Assembly (NCBI GenBank): GCA_910578075.1
Contig: CAJTPK010000003.1
Span: forward strand, 1 to 64,000
Direction of reading: 5' to 3'
DNA: 64,000 nt
Origin: an uncultured Muribaculaceae bacterium
GTDB lineage: Bacteria > Bacteroidota > Bacteroidia > Bacteroidales > Muribaculaceae
The notes beneath the pieces were generated by a model, which saw only the letters and a program-made list of their open reading frames with translations, made no database searches and was not told the origin of the DNA. Shown here in pieces: positions 1 through 8,183 of the stretch; the first letter of the stretch is position 1; every line of letters begins with the position of its first letter. The position numbers and the translations under genes are program-made.

Positions 1-168
1 GAGGCTGCAGAGAAGGCTTATCGTGAATTGAAAGTAGCGCACGCGATATCTCCCGTAGACAATCCCGCGAAGATCACCAAGGATCGCCGTGAGATTGCCC
101 GCTTGAAGACAGTGTTGCGCCAGAAGGAAATCGCCACCGCCAAGGAGGCTGCTTCTGCAGTAAAGTAA
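1..168 (+). CDS. rpmC: 50S ribosomal protein L29 (C-terminal part)
   Basis: The window opens inside this gene; 55 codons remain before the TAA at 166-168. The visible part contains the L29 signature region (DRREIARLKTVLRQKE), a helical hairpin that sits near the polypeptide exit tunnel of the 50S subunit. Position directly upstream of rpsQ is the canonical spc/S10 order. The protein ends in a short Ala/Lys-rich tail. Partial only because of the window edge. Confidence 0.93.
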   Translation, partial: EAAEKAYRELKVAHAISPVDNPAKITKDRREIARLKTVLRQKEIATAKEAASAVK

Positions 169-189
169 TCCCCGTAAAGTATTTTACAA

Positions 190-450
190 ATGGAAGAGAA
201 AAGAAATTTGAGAAAAGAGAGAATCGGGGTTGTTTCGAGCAACAAATGTGACAAGACAATCACAGTTGAAATCAAGTGGAAAGAGAAACACCCGATCTAC
301 GGCAAGTTTGTCAACAAGACAAAGAAGTATCATGCTCACGATGAGAACAACGAGTGCTCTATAGGCGACACAGTCCGTCTGATGGAGACCCGCCCGTTGA
401 GCAAAACAAAGAGATGGAGACTGGTAGAAATCATCGAAAAAGTTAAGTAA
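190..450 (+). CDS. rpsQ: 30S ribosomal protein S17
   Basis: 86 residues, the usual S17 length. The OB-fold pattern is clear: RIGVVSSNKCDKTITVEI followed by HPIYGKFVNKTKKYHAHDE and the conserved ETRPLSKTKRWRLVEI. S17 is a primary 16S rRNA-binding protein needed early in 30S assembly. It lies 21 bp after rpmC and 2 bp before rplN, so it is co-transcribed in the spc operon. Confidence 0.98.
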   Translation: MEEKRNLRKERIGVVSSNKCDKTITVEIKWKEKHPIYGKFVNKTKKYHAHDENNECSIGDTVRLMETRPLSKTKRWRLVEIIEKVK

Positions 451-452
451 TC

Positions 453-818
453 ATGATCCAGACAGAATCCCGTTTGACAGTAGCGGACAACAGTGGCGCC
501 AAAGAGGCTCTCTGTATCCATGTGCTCGGTGGCACCGGCCGCCGTTATGCCAGCGTAGGCGACATCATCGTAGTGACCGTAAAAAGCACCATCCCTTCAT
601 CGGATGTGAAGAAAGGCACCGTATCAAAGGCTGTTGTGGTTCGCACAAAGAAGGAAATCCGCCGTCCGGACGGAAGCTATATCCGTTTCGACGACAATGC
701 CTGTGTGCTTCTTAACAACGCCGGTGAGATCCGCGGTACCCGTATCTTCGGTCCCGTTGCCCGTGAGTTGCGTGCCACAAACATGAAAATCGTGTCTTTG
801 GCACCTGAAGTTCTTTAA
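453..818 (+). CDS. rplN: 50S ribosomal protein L14
   Basis: 121 residues, full length. The N-terminus MIQTESRLTVADNSGAKE is the L14 hallmark, with GGTGRRYASVGD and the conserved C-terminal GPVARELR. L14 binds 23S rRNA and lies at the subunit interface, where it contacts 16S rRNA. The start ATG follows the rpsQ stop by only 2 bp, suggesting coupled translation. Confidence 0.98.
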   Translation: MIQTESRLTVADNSGAKEALCIHVLGGTGRRYASVGDIIVVTVKSTIPSSDVKKGTVSKAVVVRTKKEIRRPDGSYIRFDDNACVLLNNAGEIRGTRIFGPVARELRATNMKIVSLAPEVL

Positions 819-840
819 CCGTCTTAAACAGTAAGAAAAA

Positions 841-1161
841 ATGGCAAAATTGCATATAAAGAAGGGTGACACAGTCTATGTCAACGCCGGCGATGACAAA
901 GGCAAGACAGGACGCGTGCTCCGCGTGCTGGTTGACAAGAACCGCGCCGTTGTGGAGGGTGTCAACATCGTGTCGAAGAGCACCAAACCCAGCGCCAAAT
1001 ATCCGCAGGGCGGCATCGTGAAGATCGAGGCTCCCGTGCATATTTCGAATTTGAATGTATTAGATCCCAAATCCGGCAAGCCGACACGCATCGGCCGTCG
1101 TCTTAACGATGCCGGCAAGTTGGTACGTTATTCCAAAAAATCAGGAGAGGAGATTAAGTAA
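841..1161 (+). CDS. rplX: 50S ribosomal protein L24
   Basis: 106 residues. A KOW motif is visible near the N-terminus (KKGDTVYVNAGDDKGKTGRV), followed by the EGVNIVSKSTKPS segment typical of L24. It initiates 50S assembly by binding the 5' end of 23S rRNA. Its last stop base is the first base of the rplE start codon (TAATG at 1159-1163), so translation of the two is coupled. Confidence 0.98.
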   Translation: MAKLHIKKGDTVYVNAGDDKGKTGRVLRVLVDKNRAVVEGVNIVSKSTKPSAKYPQGGIVKIEAPVHISNLNVLDPKSGKPTRIGRRLNDAGKLVRYSKKSGEEIK

Positions 1162-1700
1162 TGAGCACAACTCTTAGTAAAGACTATAAGGAAAGAATAG
1201 TTCCGGAGCTCACGGAGGAATTCAAATACACCACCGTGATGCAGGTTCCCCGCCTGGAGAAGATCGTGATCAACCAGGGACTCGGCGCCGCTACCCAGGA
1301 CAAGAAATTGATCGAGACTGCAATCAATGAGATAACCGCCATCACAGGTCAGAAAGCTGTTCCCACACTTTCAAAGAAGGATATCTCAAACTTCAAGCTC
1401 CGTAAGAAAATGCCTATCGGTGTGATGGTGACACTCCGTCGCGACAAGATGTATGAATTCCTGGAGCGTCTGGTGCGTGTGGCTCTGCCCCGTATCCGCG
1501 ACTTCAAGGGTATCAACTCCAAGCTCGACGGCCGTGGCAACTACACACTCGGTATCACAGAGCAGATCATTTTCCCCGAGATCAACATCGACAATGTTCC
1601 GAAGCTTCAGGGTATGAACATCACCTTCGTTACATCAGCAAAGACTGACGAGGAAGGCTTCGCGCTTCTTAAGAAATTCGGACTCCCCTTCAAAAAATAA
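1161..1700 (+). CDS. rplE: 50S ribosomal protein L5
   Basis: 179 residues, normal for L5. Family features are VPRLEKIVINQGLG, the GQKAVPTLSKKDISNFKLR block, the RVALPRIRDFKG segment and GITEQIIFPEI. L5 binds 5S rRNA and the P-site tRNA. Its start overlaps the rplX stop by one base. In Gammaproteobacteria S8 represses this operon at the rplE start; no comparable structure was identified here. Confidence 0.98.
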   Translation: MSTTLSKDYKERIVPELTEEFKYTTVMQVPRLEKIVINQGLGAATQDKKLIETAINEITAITGQKAVPTLSKKDISNFKLRKKMPIGVMVTLRRDKMYEFLERLVRVALPRIRDFKGINSKLDGRGNYTLGITEQIIFPEINIDNVPKLQGMNITFVTSAKTDEEGFALLKKFGLPFKK

Positions 1701-1706
1701 TTCGAC

Positions 1707-2009
1707 ATGGCAAAAGAATCAATGAAAGCCCGCGAGGTAAAGCGTCAGCGCATGGTGGCAAAATACGCCGAGAAGAAAGCCGCTCTTAAGAAAGCAGCTC
1801 TCGCCGATGCTGAAGGCAACATCGACTACGAGGCGCTGACAAAGCTTCAGAAGCTTCCCAAGAACGCTTCCAAGGTGCGTCTGCACAACCGTTGCGAGAT
1901 CACGGGCCGTCCCAAAGGATACATGCGTCAGTTCGGCATCTCCAGAATCCAGTTCCGTGAGATGGCAAGCGCAGGCCTCATCCCCGGAGTTAAGAAGGCA
2001 AGCTGGTAA
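1707..2009 (+). CDS. rpsN: 30S ribosomal protein S14 (cysteine-less long form)
   Basis: 100 residues: the long, zinc-free S14 type. Lys/Arg-rich N-terminus (MAKESMKAREVKRQR), then the conserved core HNRCEITGRPKGYMRQFGIS and the terminal GVKKASW. The CxxC pairs of the short zinc form are absent (only one Cys). It binds the 3' domain of 16S rRNA in the head of the 30S. A 137 bp gap follows, the only large gap inside this part of the operon. Confidence 0.97.
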   Translation: MAKESMKAREVKRQRMVAKYAEKKAALKKAALADAEGNIDYEALTKLQKLPKNASKVRLHNRCEITGRPKGYMRQFGISRIQFREMASAGLIPGVKKASW

Positions 2010-2017
2010 TCAGATTA

Positions 2018-2056
2018 CCGGCGGCCTCCGGCTCCGTCGGTGCCATCTGGCGCCGG
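2018..2056 (+). promoter_or_regulatory. GC-rich hairpin in the rpsN-rpsH spacer
   Basis: The 137 bp between rpsN and rpsH contains a GC-rich segment with CCGGCG at 2018-2023 and its complement CGCCGG at 2051-2056, enclosing further short complementary blocks. The remainder (about 2070-2146) is AT-rich and no TTTG/TAnnTTTG promoter stands out. It may be an attenuator or translational control element for rpsH and later genes, or a remnant insertion. Weak call. Confidence 0.3.
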
Positions 2057-2146
2057 AAACGCGAGCCAAGGGGGACAAACATTAAAACAGACAAGAGAGT
2101 ATTAAATATTGTTCAGTATATCTGAATCAATTTAACAATCTAAACA

Positions 2147-2545
2147 ATGACTGATCCAATAGCAGATTATTTGACAAGATTGAGAAACGCCATCCACGCA
2201 GGTCACCGCGTGGTGGAGGTTCCGTCTTCCAAAATGAAAAAGGAGATCACAAAGATCCTTTTCGAACAGGGCTATATCCTCAACTACAAGTTTGAGGAGG
2301 GCAACACCCCGCAGGGTACCATCAAGATAGCCTTGAAGTATGATCCGGTCGACAAGGTGAACGCAATCAAGAACCTTCACCGTGTGTCACGTCCGGGTCT
2401 TCGCCAGTATACAGGCTATAAAGAGATGCCGCGCGTGTTGAACGGCCTTGGTATCGCCATCCTCTCCACATCACAGGGAGTGATGACCAACAAGGAGGCT
2501 AAAGAGCGTAAGATCGGCGGCGAAGTATTGTGTTACGTTTATTAA
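2147..2545 (+). CDS. rpsH: 30S ribosomal protein S8
   Basis: 132 residues, full length. It begins MTDPIADYLTRLRNA, the universal S8 start, and ends with the conserved ISTSQGVMTNKEAKERKIGG block and a terminal Tyr. S8 binds the central domain of 16S rRNA and is the translational repressor of the spc operon in E. coli. Whether the structured spacer upstream serves that role here is not known. Confidence 0.98.
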   Translation: MTDPIADYLTRLRNAIHAGHRVVEVPSSKMKKEITKILFEQGYILNYKFEEGNTPQGTIKIALKYDPVDKVNAIKNLHRVSRPGLRQYTGYKEMPRVLNGLGIAILSTSQGVMTNKEAKERKIGGEVLCYVY

Positions 2546-2557
2546 AAAGGAGGTATT

Positions 2558-3112
2558 ATGTCAAGAATTGGTAAAGCACCCATTGAGATACCTGCCGGCG
2601 TAACCGTACAGGTTAAAGACAATGTAGTGACTGTAAAAGGTCCTAAAGGGGAGCTCTCACAGGAGGTTAACCCCGATATCACAGTTAAGGTTGAGGACGG
2701 ACACGTCGTTCTTACCCGTCCGAGCGATGACAAAGAGCACCGCGCTATGCACGGTCTCTACCGCGCGCTTGTCCACAACATGGTTGTAGGCGTATCGGAG
2801 GGCTATAAGAAAGAGATGGAGCTTGTCGGTGTCGGTTATCGTGCCGCTGCCACAGGTCAGGTTCTCGAACTCGCCTTAGGCTTCTCACATGCTATCTATA
2901 TCAAGCTTCCCAAAGAGATCAAGGTAGAGGCAAAGACAGAGCGTAACAAAAACCCGCTCATCATCCTGGAGAGCAGCGACAAGCAGCTTCTGGGTCAGGT
3001 CTGCGCCAAGATCCGTTCGCTTCGTAAGCCTGAACCTTACAAGGGCAAAGGTATTAAGTTTGTCGGTGAGATCATCCGCCGCAAGAGTGGAAAATCGGCT
3101 AACGCCAAATAA
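2558..3112 (+). CDS. rplF: 50S ribosomal protein L6
   Basis: 184 residues with the duplicated L6 fold. N-terminal MSRIGKAPIEIPAGV and KGPKGELSQ mark the first repeat; GVGYRAAATGQ and the C-terminal LRKPEPYKGKGIKF mark the second. L6 binds 23S rRNA near the sarcin-ricin loop and factor site. A strong AAGGAGG-type ribosome binding site is visible just before the start (aaaaggaggtattATG). Confidence 0.98.
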   Translation: MSRIGKAPIEIPAGVTVQVKDNVVTVKGPKGELSQEVNPDITVKVEDGHVVLTRPSDDKEHRAMHGLYRALVHNMVVGVSEGYKKEMELVGVGYRAAATGQVLELALGFSHAIYIKLPKEIKVEAKTERNKNPLIILESSDKQLLGQVCAKIRSLRKPEPYKGKGIKFVGEIIRRKSGKSANAK

Positions 3113-3125
3113 AAATTGAGGAACT

Positions 3126-3467
3126 ATGATATCCAAGACAGCAAGAAGAAATAAGATAAAGAACCGCATCCGCGGCAAAATTTCCGGCACTGCAGCGCGT
3201 CCCCGCATGAGCGTGTTCCGCAGCAACAAGGGAATTTACGTGCAGTTGATCGATGACCTCGCAGGCTCCACTCTTTGCGCAGCCTCATCAAAGGGTCTCG
3301 AGGGAGGCACAAAGACTGAGGTTGCCGCCAAGGTCGGTGAGGAGATAGCAAAGAAAGCCCAGGAGAAGGGCATCGAGACGGTTGTTTTCGACCGTAACGG
3401 TTATCTTTTCCATGGTAGAGTTAAATCATTGGCCGATGCAGCCCGCAAGGGAGGTCTTAAATTTTAA
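3126..3467 (+). CDS. rplR: 50S ribosomal protein L18
   Basis: 113 residues. Arg/Lys-rich N-terminus (RRNKIKNRIRGKISGT), the conserved RPRMSVFRSNKGIYVQLIDD, and C-terminal VVFDRNGYLFHGRVKSLADAAR are diagnostic. L18 carries 5S rRNA into the central protuberance. It is 13 bp after rplF and 9 bp before rpsE. Confidence 0.98.
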   Translation: MISKTARRNKIKNRIRGKISGTAARPRMSVFRSNKGIYVQLIDDLAGSTLCAASSKGLEGGTKTEVAAKVGEEIAKKAQEKGIETVVFDRNGYLFHGRVKSLADAARKGGLKF

Positions 3468-3476
3468 ATTAGAATC

Positions 3477-3998
3477 ATGGCAAAAAGAAATAACAGAGTT
3501 AAGTCCACAAATGATTTGGAATTGAAAGACCGTCTGGTGGCCATCAACCGTGTTACCAAGGTGACCAAGGGTGGTCGCGCCTTCAGTTTCGCAGCCATCG
3601 TGGTTGTGGGAAATGAGGACGGCGTGATCGGCTGGGGTCTCGGCAAAGCCAATGAGGTTACAGCTGCTATCGCCAAAGGCGTTGAGACAGCTAAGAAGAA
3701 CCTTATCAAGATTCCGGTTCACAAAGGCACAATTCCTCATGAGGTAAGCGCCAAATTCGGTGGTTCCCGCATATTCCTCAAACCCGCATCCGAGGGTACC
3801 GGAGTAAAGGCCGGTGGCGCTATGCGTGCGGTGCTTGAGAGTGTAGGTGTTACCGACGTGCTGGCTAAGTCGAAAGGCTCATCCAACCCTCACAACCTCG
3901 TGAAGGCCACGATAGCAGCTCTCGACGAGCTCCGCAGCCCGGCGCAGGTTGCACAGAACCGTGGCGTGTCAGTAGAAAAAGTGTTTAACGGCAAATAA
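3477..3998 (+). CDS. rpsE: 30S ribosomal protein S5
   Basis: 173 residues. The N-terminal double-stranded RNA-binding-like domain contains RVTKVTKGGRAFSFAAIVVV, and the C-terminal domain contains AGGAMRAVLESVGVTDVLAK and GSSNPHNLVKA. S5 supports decoding accuracy and has a helicase-like role at the mRNA entry channel. Standard position between L18 and L30. Confidence 0.98.
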   Translation: MAKRNNRVKSTNDLELKDRLVAINRVTKVTKGGRAFSFAAIVVVGNEDGVIGWGLGKANEVTAAIAKGVETAKKNLIKIPVHKGTIPHEVSAKFGGSRIFLKPASEGTGVKAGGAMRAVLESVGVTDVLAKSKGSSNPHNLVKATIAALDELRSPAQVAQNRGVSVEKVFNGK

Positions 3999-4007
3999 GA
4001 AGCAGAC

Positions 4008-4187
4008 ATGGCACAGATAAAAATCACTCAGATCAAGAGCCGCATCAACTGCCCGAAGACTCAGAAGCTCACTCTCGACGCTCTCGGACTTCGCAAAATG
4101 AATCATTCCGTGATCAAGGAGGATATACCCTCAATCATGGGAATGGTGAAGAAGGTTCATCATTTAGTTGAAGTGACAAAACTCTAA
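4008..4187 (+). CDS. rpmD: 50S ribosomal protein L30
   Basis: 59 residues, ATG at 4008 and TAA at 4185-4187. The sequence MAQIKITQIKSRINCP followed by TLDALGLRKMNHSV and the end VHHLVEV is typical bacterial L30. It fits exactly between rpsE and rplO, as in nearly all Bacteroidota genomes. It is a small peripheral 50S protein. Confidence 0.96.
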   Translation: MAQIKITQIKSRINCPKTQKLTLDALGLRKMNHSVIKEDIPSIMGMVKKVHHLVEVTKL

Positions 4188-4200
4188 AAAGAAGAACGCA

Positions 4201-4647
4201 ATGGAACTACATAATTTAAAGCCGGCTCCCGGCAGCAATAAGAAGAACAAACGCGTGGGACGCGGTCCGGGCTCGGGTTTCGGTGGCACATCGACCCGCG
4301 GTCACAAGGGTGCCAAATCCCGTTCGGGTTATTCACACAAGGTAGGTTTCGAGGGTGGTCAGATGCCACTTCAGCGCCGTGTTCCGAAATTCGGTTTCAA
4401 GAACATCAACCGCGTTGAATACAAGGCTATCAACCTTGACGCTCTCGAGGCTCTGGCTGCTGCCTCGAACCTGACCAAGATCACGGTCGACGACCTTCGT
4501 CAGGCTGGTCTTGTTTCGAAAAACGCTCTTGTCAAGGTGCTCGGTAACGGCGCTGTGACAAAGGCTCTCGAAATTGAGGCCAACGCCTTCTCGAAGTCGG
4601 CAGAGGAAGCCATTACGGCTGCCGGTGGAACCGTAATCAAAAAATAA
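4201..4647 (+). CDS. rplO: 50S ribosomal protein L15
   Basis: 148 residues. The Gly/Arg-rich N-terminal extension (KKNKRVGRGPGSGFGGTSTRG, then GHKGAKSRSG) and the FEGGQMPLQRRVPKFGF motif identify L15, a late 50S assembly protein. The gene directly precedes secY by 11 bp, the usual spc operon end. Confidence 0.98.
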   Translation: MELHNLKPAPGSNKKNKRVGRGPGSGFGGTSTRGHKGAKSRSGYSHKVGFEGGQMPLQRRVPKFGFKNINRVEYKAINLDALEALAAASNLTKITVDDLRQAGLVSKNALVKVLGNGAVTKALEIEANAFSKSAEEAITAAGGTVIKK

Positions 4648-4658
4648 CAACAATTACA

Positions 4659-5996
4659 ATGGGATTTACTAAAACAATAAAAAATATCTGGAGCGTAGAG
4701 GATCTGCGCAAGCGCATCGGCATAACGCTGTTGCTTGTGATCATCTATCGTTTCGGATGCTACGTGGTCTTGCCGGGAATCAATCCCGACGAGCTGCTGG
4801 CGCTTAAGAATTTCACTGCCGACGGTCTGATGCAGCTGCTCGATATGTTCTCGGGTGGTGCGTTCTCTCAGGCGTCGATCTTCGCGCTGGGTATCATGCC
4901 CTACATCACGGCTTCGATCGTGATCCAGCTTCTCGGCATGGTGCTCCCCGCATTCCAGAAGATGCAGCGGGAGGGTGAGAGCGGACGTATGAAGCTCAAC
5001 CAGTATACCCGTTATCTCACAGTGATCATTCTTCTGCTCCAGGGTCCGGCTTATCTGATGAACCTCAAATATCAGGTTCAGGCTGCCGGTGGCCATGTGG
5101 AGATGGGCTTCTGGACTGTGGCGTTCATGACCATCGTTCTTGCCGCCGGCTCAATGTTCATCATGTGGCTTGGCGAGCGCATCGACCAGAAGGGTGTCGG
5201 CAACGGCATCTCGTTCATCATCCTTATCGGTATCATCGCCCGTCTGCCGGAGGCTTTCATACAGGAATTCACCGGACGTCTGATGAACTCGCAGGGTGGC
5301 GGACTCGTTCTCTTCCTGGTTGAGATCATCATTCTGCTCGCTGTAATTGCCGGAGCCGTGCTTCTTGTGCAGGGCACACGCAAGGTGCCTGTGCAGTATG
5401 CAAAGCGGGTTGTGGGCAACAAGCAGTATGGCGGCGCGCGCCAGTACATTCCCTTGAAGGTGAATGCTGCCGGTGTAATGCCTATCATCTTTGCCCAGGC
5501 GATTATGTTTATCCCTGTAACTCTGGTTGGCTTCAGCACGAATCACACCGGTTTCTTCGGCGCGCTGACCGACATGTATGGTTTCTGGTATAACTTCATT
5601 TATTTCATCATGATTGTCGCGTTCACATATTTCTACACGGCGATCACGGTTCGTCCCGCTCAAATGGCTGAGGACATGAAGCGCAACAACGGCTTCATCC
5701 CCGGTATCAAGCCCGGCAAACCCACGGTGGATTATCTGGATTCCATTATGTCGCGCATCACGCTTCCGGGCTCCATCTTCCTGGGTATCGTGGCAATCCT
5801 GCCTGCGATCGCCCATATTTGTGGCCTCAACAGAAACTTCGCGTCATTCTTCGGCGGAACATCTCTGCTGATTCTTGTAGGCGTGGTTCTTGACACCCTC
5901 CGCATCATCGAGGGCCATCTTCTGATGCGTCATTACGACGGTCTGATGAAAGATGGACGCATCAAGGGTCGCACTACAGGTAACGGAGCCTTTTAA
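4659..5996 (+). CDS. secY: Preprotein translocase subunit SecY
   Basis: 445 residues with about ten hydrophobic helices. Family motifs include the N-terminal region RIGITLLLVIIYRFG, the plug region LLDMFSGGAFSQASIFALGIMPYI, GERIDQKGVGNGIS, and the cytosolic loop preceding VRPAQMAEDMKRNNGFIPGI. SecY forms the protein-conducting channel of the inner membrane with SecE and SecG. It is co-transcribed with ribosomal proteins. Confidence 0.98.
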   Translation: MGFTKTIKNIWSVEDLRKRIGITLLLVIIYRFGCYVVLPGINPDELLALKNFTADGLMQLLDMFSGGAFSQASIFALGIMPYITASIVIQLLGMVLPAFQKMQREGESGRMKLNQYTRYLTVIILLLQGPAYLMNLKYQVQAAGGHVEMGFWTVAFMTIVLAAGSMFIMWLGERIDQKGVGNGISFIILIGIIARLPEAFIQEFTGRLMNSQGGGLVLFLVEIIILLAVIAGAVLLVQGTRKVPVQYAKRVVGNKQYGGARQYIPLKVNAAGVMPIIFAQAIMFIPVTLVGFSTNHTGFFGALTDMYGFWYNFIYFIMIVAFTYFYTAITVRPAQMAEDMKRNNGFIPGIKPGKPTVDYLDSIMSRITLPGSIFLGIVAILPAIAHICGLNRNFASFFGGTSLLILVGVVLDTLRIIEGHLLMRHYDGLMKDGRIKGRTTGNGAF

Positions 5997-6022
5997 GAAT
6001 TGTAACTCGTTGGCAAATTGAT

Positions 6023-6805
6023 ATGATTTATCTCAAGACAGCAGAGGAAATTGAAATAATGAAGGGAGCTTGCGATCTCGTGAGCCGCACTTTGGGAGAA
6101 GTGGCCCGTTGGGTCGCTCCCGGTGTGACTACCCTGAAACTGGATACCATAGCAAGAGAGTTTATCCTCGATAACGGGGGTAAGCCCTCATGCTTGGGTT
6201 ATCAGGGATTTCCCGGCACGCTGTGTGTGGAGGTCAATGAGACTGTGGTTCATGGTTTCCCCTCCGCATACGTTCTGCAGGAGGGCGACATCGTGGGTCT
6301 CGACTGCGTTGTGGAACTCAACGGATATCATGGCGACAGCTGCTATACGTTTGCTGTCGGTGAGATTTCCGAGGCTACAGCCCGTCTGCTCAAAGTCACC
6401 AAGGAGAGCCTTTATAAAGGCATAGAGGCTGCCAAGGCTGGCAAGAGAATAGGCGATATCTCAAACGCTGTGCAGACATTCTGCGAGCGTCAGGGATACA
6501 GTGTGGTCAGAGAGATGTGCGGACACGGCATCGGCAAGAGCATGCACGAGGATCCCGAGGTGCCCAATTACGGACGCTGCGGCATCGGACCGCTCCTCAA
6601 GCCGGGTATGGTGATCGCAATCGAGCCGATGATCAATCTCGGAAGCAAAAATATCGTGATAGGCGGCGACGGGTGGCAATGCCGCACCAAAGACCGCAAG
6701 CCTTCCGCTCATTACGAGCATACGATAGCTATCCATGAGAATGGTCCGGAGATCCTGACAACATTCAGATATGTTGAAGAGGCACTCGGAATAACCGAAG
6801 CATAA
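6023..6805 (+). CDS. map: Type I methionine aminopeptidase
   Basis: 260 residues. The pita-bread fold metal ligands are visible: the two Asp in GLDCVVELNGYHGDSC, His in CGHGIGKSMHEDPEVPN, Glu in VIAIEPM and the late Glu in HYEHTIAI. It removes the initiator methionine from nascent proteins and needs a divalent metal. Location between secY and infA is conserved in Bacteroidota. Confidence 0.97.
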   Translation: MIYLKTAEEIEIMKGACDLVSRTLGEVARWVAPGVTTLKLDTIAREFILDNGGKPSCLGYQGFPGTLCVEVNETVVHGFPSAYVLQEGDIVGLDCVVELNGYHGDSCYTFAVGEISEATARLLKVTKESLYKGIEAAKAGKRIGDISNAVQTFCERQGYSVVREMCGHGIGKSMHEDPEVPNYGRCGIGPLLKPGMVIAIEPMINLGSKNIVIGGDGWQCRTKDRKPSAHYEHTIAIHENGPEILTTFRYVEEALGITEA

Positions 6806-6831
6806 GATAAGTCAATCAAACCAAAATCAAT

Positions 6832-7050
6832 ATGGCAAAACAAGCTGCAATCGAACAAGACGGAGTGATTCTCGAGGCATTGTCGAACGCAATGTTCAAA
6901 GTTGAGCTTGAGAACGGGCATGAAATCACAGCCCATATCTCAGGTAAGATGAGAATGCACTATATCAAGATACTTCCCGGCGACAAGGTGAAGGTGGAGA
7001 TGTCTCCCTACGACCTTAGCAAAGGAAGAATTTCATTCAGATACAAATAA
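6832..7050 (+). CDS. infA: Translation initiation factor IF-1
   Basis: 72 residues forming a single S1/OB fold: VILEALSNAMFKVELENGHEITAHISGKMRMHYIKILPGDKVKVEMSPYDLSKGRI is the IF-1 pattern (the sequence is continuous over residues 11-66). It blocks the 30S A site during initiation with IF-2 and IF-3. Gene order map-infA-rpmJ-rpsM is canonical. Confidence 0.98.
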   Translation: MAKQAAIEQDGVILEALSNAMFKVELENGHEITAHISGKMRMHYIKILPGDKVKVEMSPYDLSKGRISFRYK

Positions 7051-7084
7051 CCCAGACTCTTTCAGCTAAAAACATAGAATAGAT

Positions 7085-7201
7085 ATGAAAGTCAGAGCAT
7101 CAGTGAAGAAACGCACCGCCGACAGCAAGATCGTGCGTCGCAAAGGTCGTCTTTACGTAATCAACAAAAAGAATCCTAAATTTAAAACTCGTCAAGGATA
7201 A
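7085..7201 (+). CDS. rpmJ: 50S ribosomal protein L36 (zinc-free form)
   Basis: 38 residues from ATG 7085 to TAA 7199-7201. The frame MKVRASVKKRTADSK, then RRKGRLYVINKKNPK and the terminal KTRQG matches L36, but the C-x2-C...C-x4-H zinc ligands are replaced (Arg, Ser, Asn, Phe), giving the zinc-independent form common in Bacteroidota. It is a real gene of normal length, not a decayed copy. Confidence 0.95.
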   Translation: MKVRASVKKRTADSKIVRRKGRLYVINKKNPKFKTRQG

Positions 7202-7295
7202 TACGCCGACATCCCCGTAAAACGCTTGGAAAACTTGTGAAAATGGGTTAAAAAGGTGAATAAAAGGGGTGTCACGTCAAAATTATGCGATAAAA

Positions 7296-7327
7296 TTTTA
7301 ATTTTGGCGTCATGATTATTAACTTTG
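7296..7327 (+). promoter_or_regulatory. Candidate promoter of the rpsM-rplQ (alpha) operon
   Basis: The 148 bp gap after rpmJ ends with a Bacteroidota -7 element TAACTTTG at 7320-7327. Twenty bases upstream lies TTTT (7296-7299), a one-mismatch -33 element. Transcription would begin about 7333, giving a leader of roughly 17 nt before rpsM. Confidence 0.6.
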
Positions 7328-7349
7328 CAAAAAATTTGTAATACCAGAT

Positions 7350-7730
7350 ATGGCAGTAAGAATCGTCGGCGTAGATTTGCCGCAGAATAAAAGAGGCGAG
7401 ATTGCCTTGACTTACATCTTCGGCATCGGCCGGAGCGCAGCCAACACTATCCTCACAAAGGCAGGCGTTGACCGCGACATAAAGGTTAAAGACTGGACAG
7501 ACGCACAGGCAGCAGCAGTGCGCGAGGTTATCCAGCGTGACTACAAGGTGGAGGGTGACCTTCGCACAGAAATCCAGTTGAACATCAAGCGACTGATGGA
7601 TATCGGCTGCTACCGCGGCATCCGTCACCGTCTCGGTCTTCCCCTTCGCGGACAGAGCACAAAGAATAATGCCCGCACCCGCAAAGGCCGCAAGAAAACA
7701 GTCGCCAACAAGAAGAAAGCTACTAAGTAA
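7350..7730 (+). CDS. rpsM: 30S ribosomal protein S13
   Basis: 126 residues. N-terminus MAVRIVGVDLPQNKR, the helix-two-turn-helix YIFGIGRSAANTIL, and the basic tail YRGIRHRLGLPLRGQST followed by ARTRKGRKK are diagnostic. S13 forms bridge contacts with 23S rRNA and L5 in the 30S head. It is the first gene after the alpha-operon promoter. Confidence 0.98.
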   Translation: MAVRIVGVDLPQNKRGEIALTYIFGIGRSAANTILTKAGVDRDIKVKDWTDAQAAAVREVIQRDYKVEGDLRTEIQLNIKRLMDIGCYRGIRHRLGLPLRGQSTKNNARTRKGRKKTVANKKKATK

Positions 7731-7742
7731 AATAATTAAAGT

Positions 7743-8132
7743 ATGGCAAAAAAGACAGTCGCAGCAAAAAAGAGGAATGTCAAGGTTGATGGCCAGGGCC
7801 AGCTCCACGTGCATAGCTCTTTCAACAACATCATTGTGTGTCTGGCCAACGGCGAGGGTCAGGTTATTTCCTGGTCATCGGCTGGCAAGATGGGCTTCCG
7901 AGGCTCCAAGAAGAACACACCTTATGCAGCCCAGATGGCAGCGCAGGATTGCGCTAAGGTCGCTTATGACCTCGGTCTGCGCAAGGTGAAGGCATATGTG
8001 AAGGGTCCGGGTAACGGTCGTGAGTCAGCAATCCGCACCGTTCACGGCGCAGGTATTGAAGTGACAGAGATCGTTGACGTTACTCCGCTTCCCCACAACG
8101 GATGCCGTCCTCCCAAAAGGAGAAGAGTCTGA
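7743..8132 (+). CDS. rpsK: 30S ribosomal protein S11
   Basis: 129 residues. Core motifs: HVHSSFNNIIVCLANGEGQ, SAGKMGFRGSKKNTPYAAQ, and the C-terminal VTEIVDVTPLPHNGCRPPK. S11 lies on the 30S platform near the 3' end of 16S rRNA. A 165 bp structured gap separates it from rpsD. Confidence 0.98.
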   Translation: MAKKTVAAKKRNVKVDGQGQLHVHSSFNNIIVCLANGEGQVISWSSAGKMGFRGSKKNTPYAAQMAAQDCAKVAYDLGLRKVKAYVKGPGNGRESAIRTVHGAGIEVTEIVDVTPLPHNGCRPPKRRRV

Positions 8133-8183
8133 TTCGGCAGATAATAATCGCGATAAAAAGGATTAATATCAAATAGAGTCCGA

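Noticed and set aside
7085..7201. rpmJ lacking all zinc ligands as a possible pseudogene
   Set aside because: Length and remaining residues fit the zinc-free L36 form normal in Bacteroidota.
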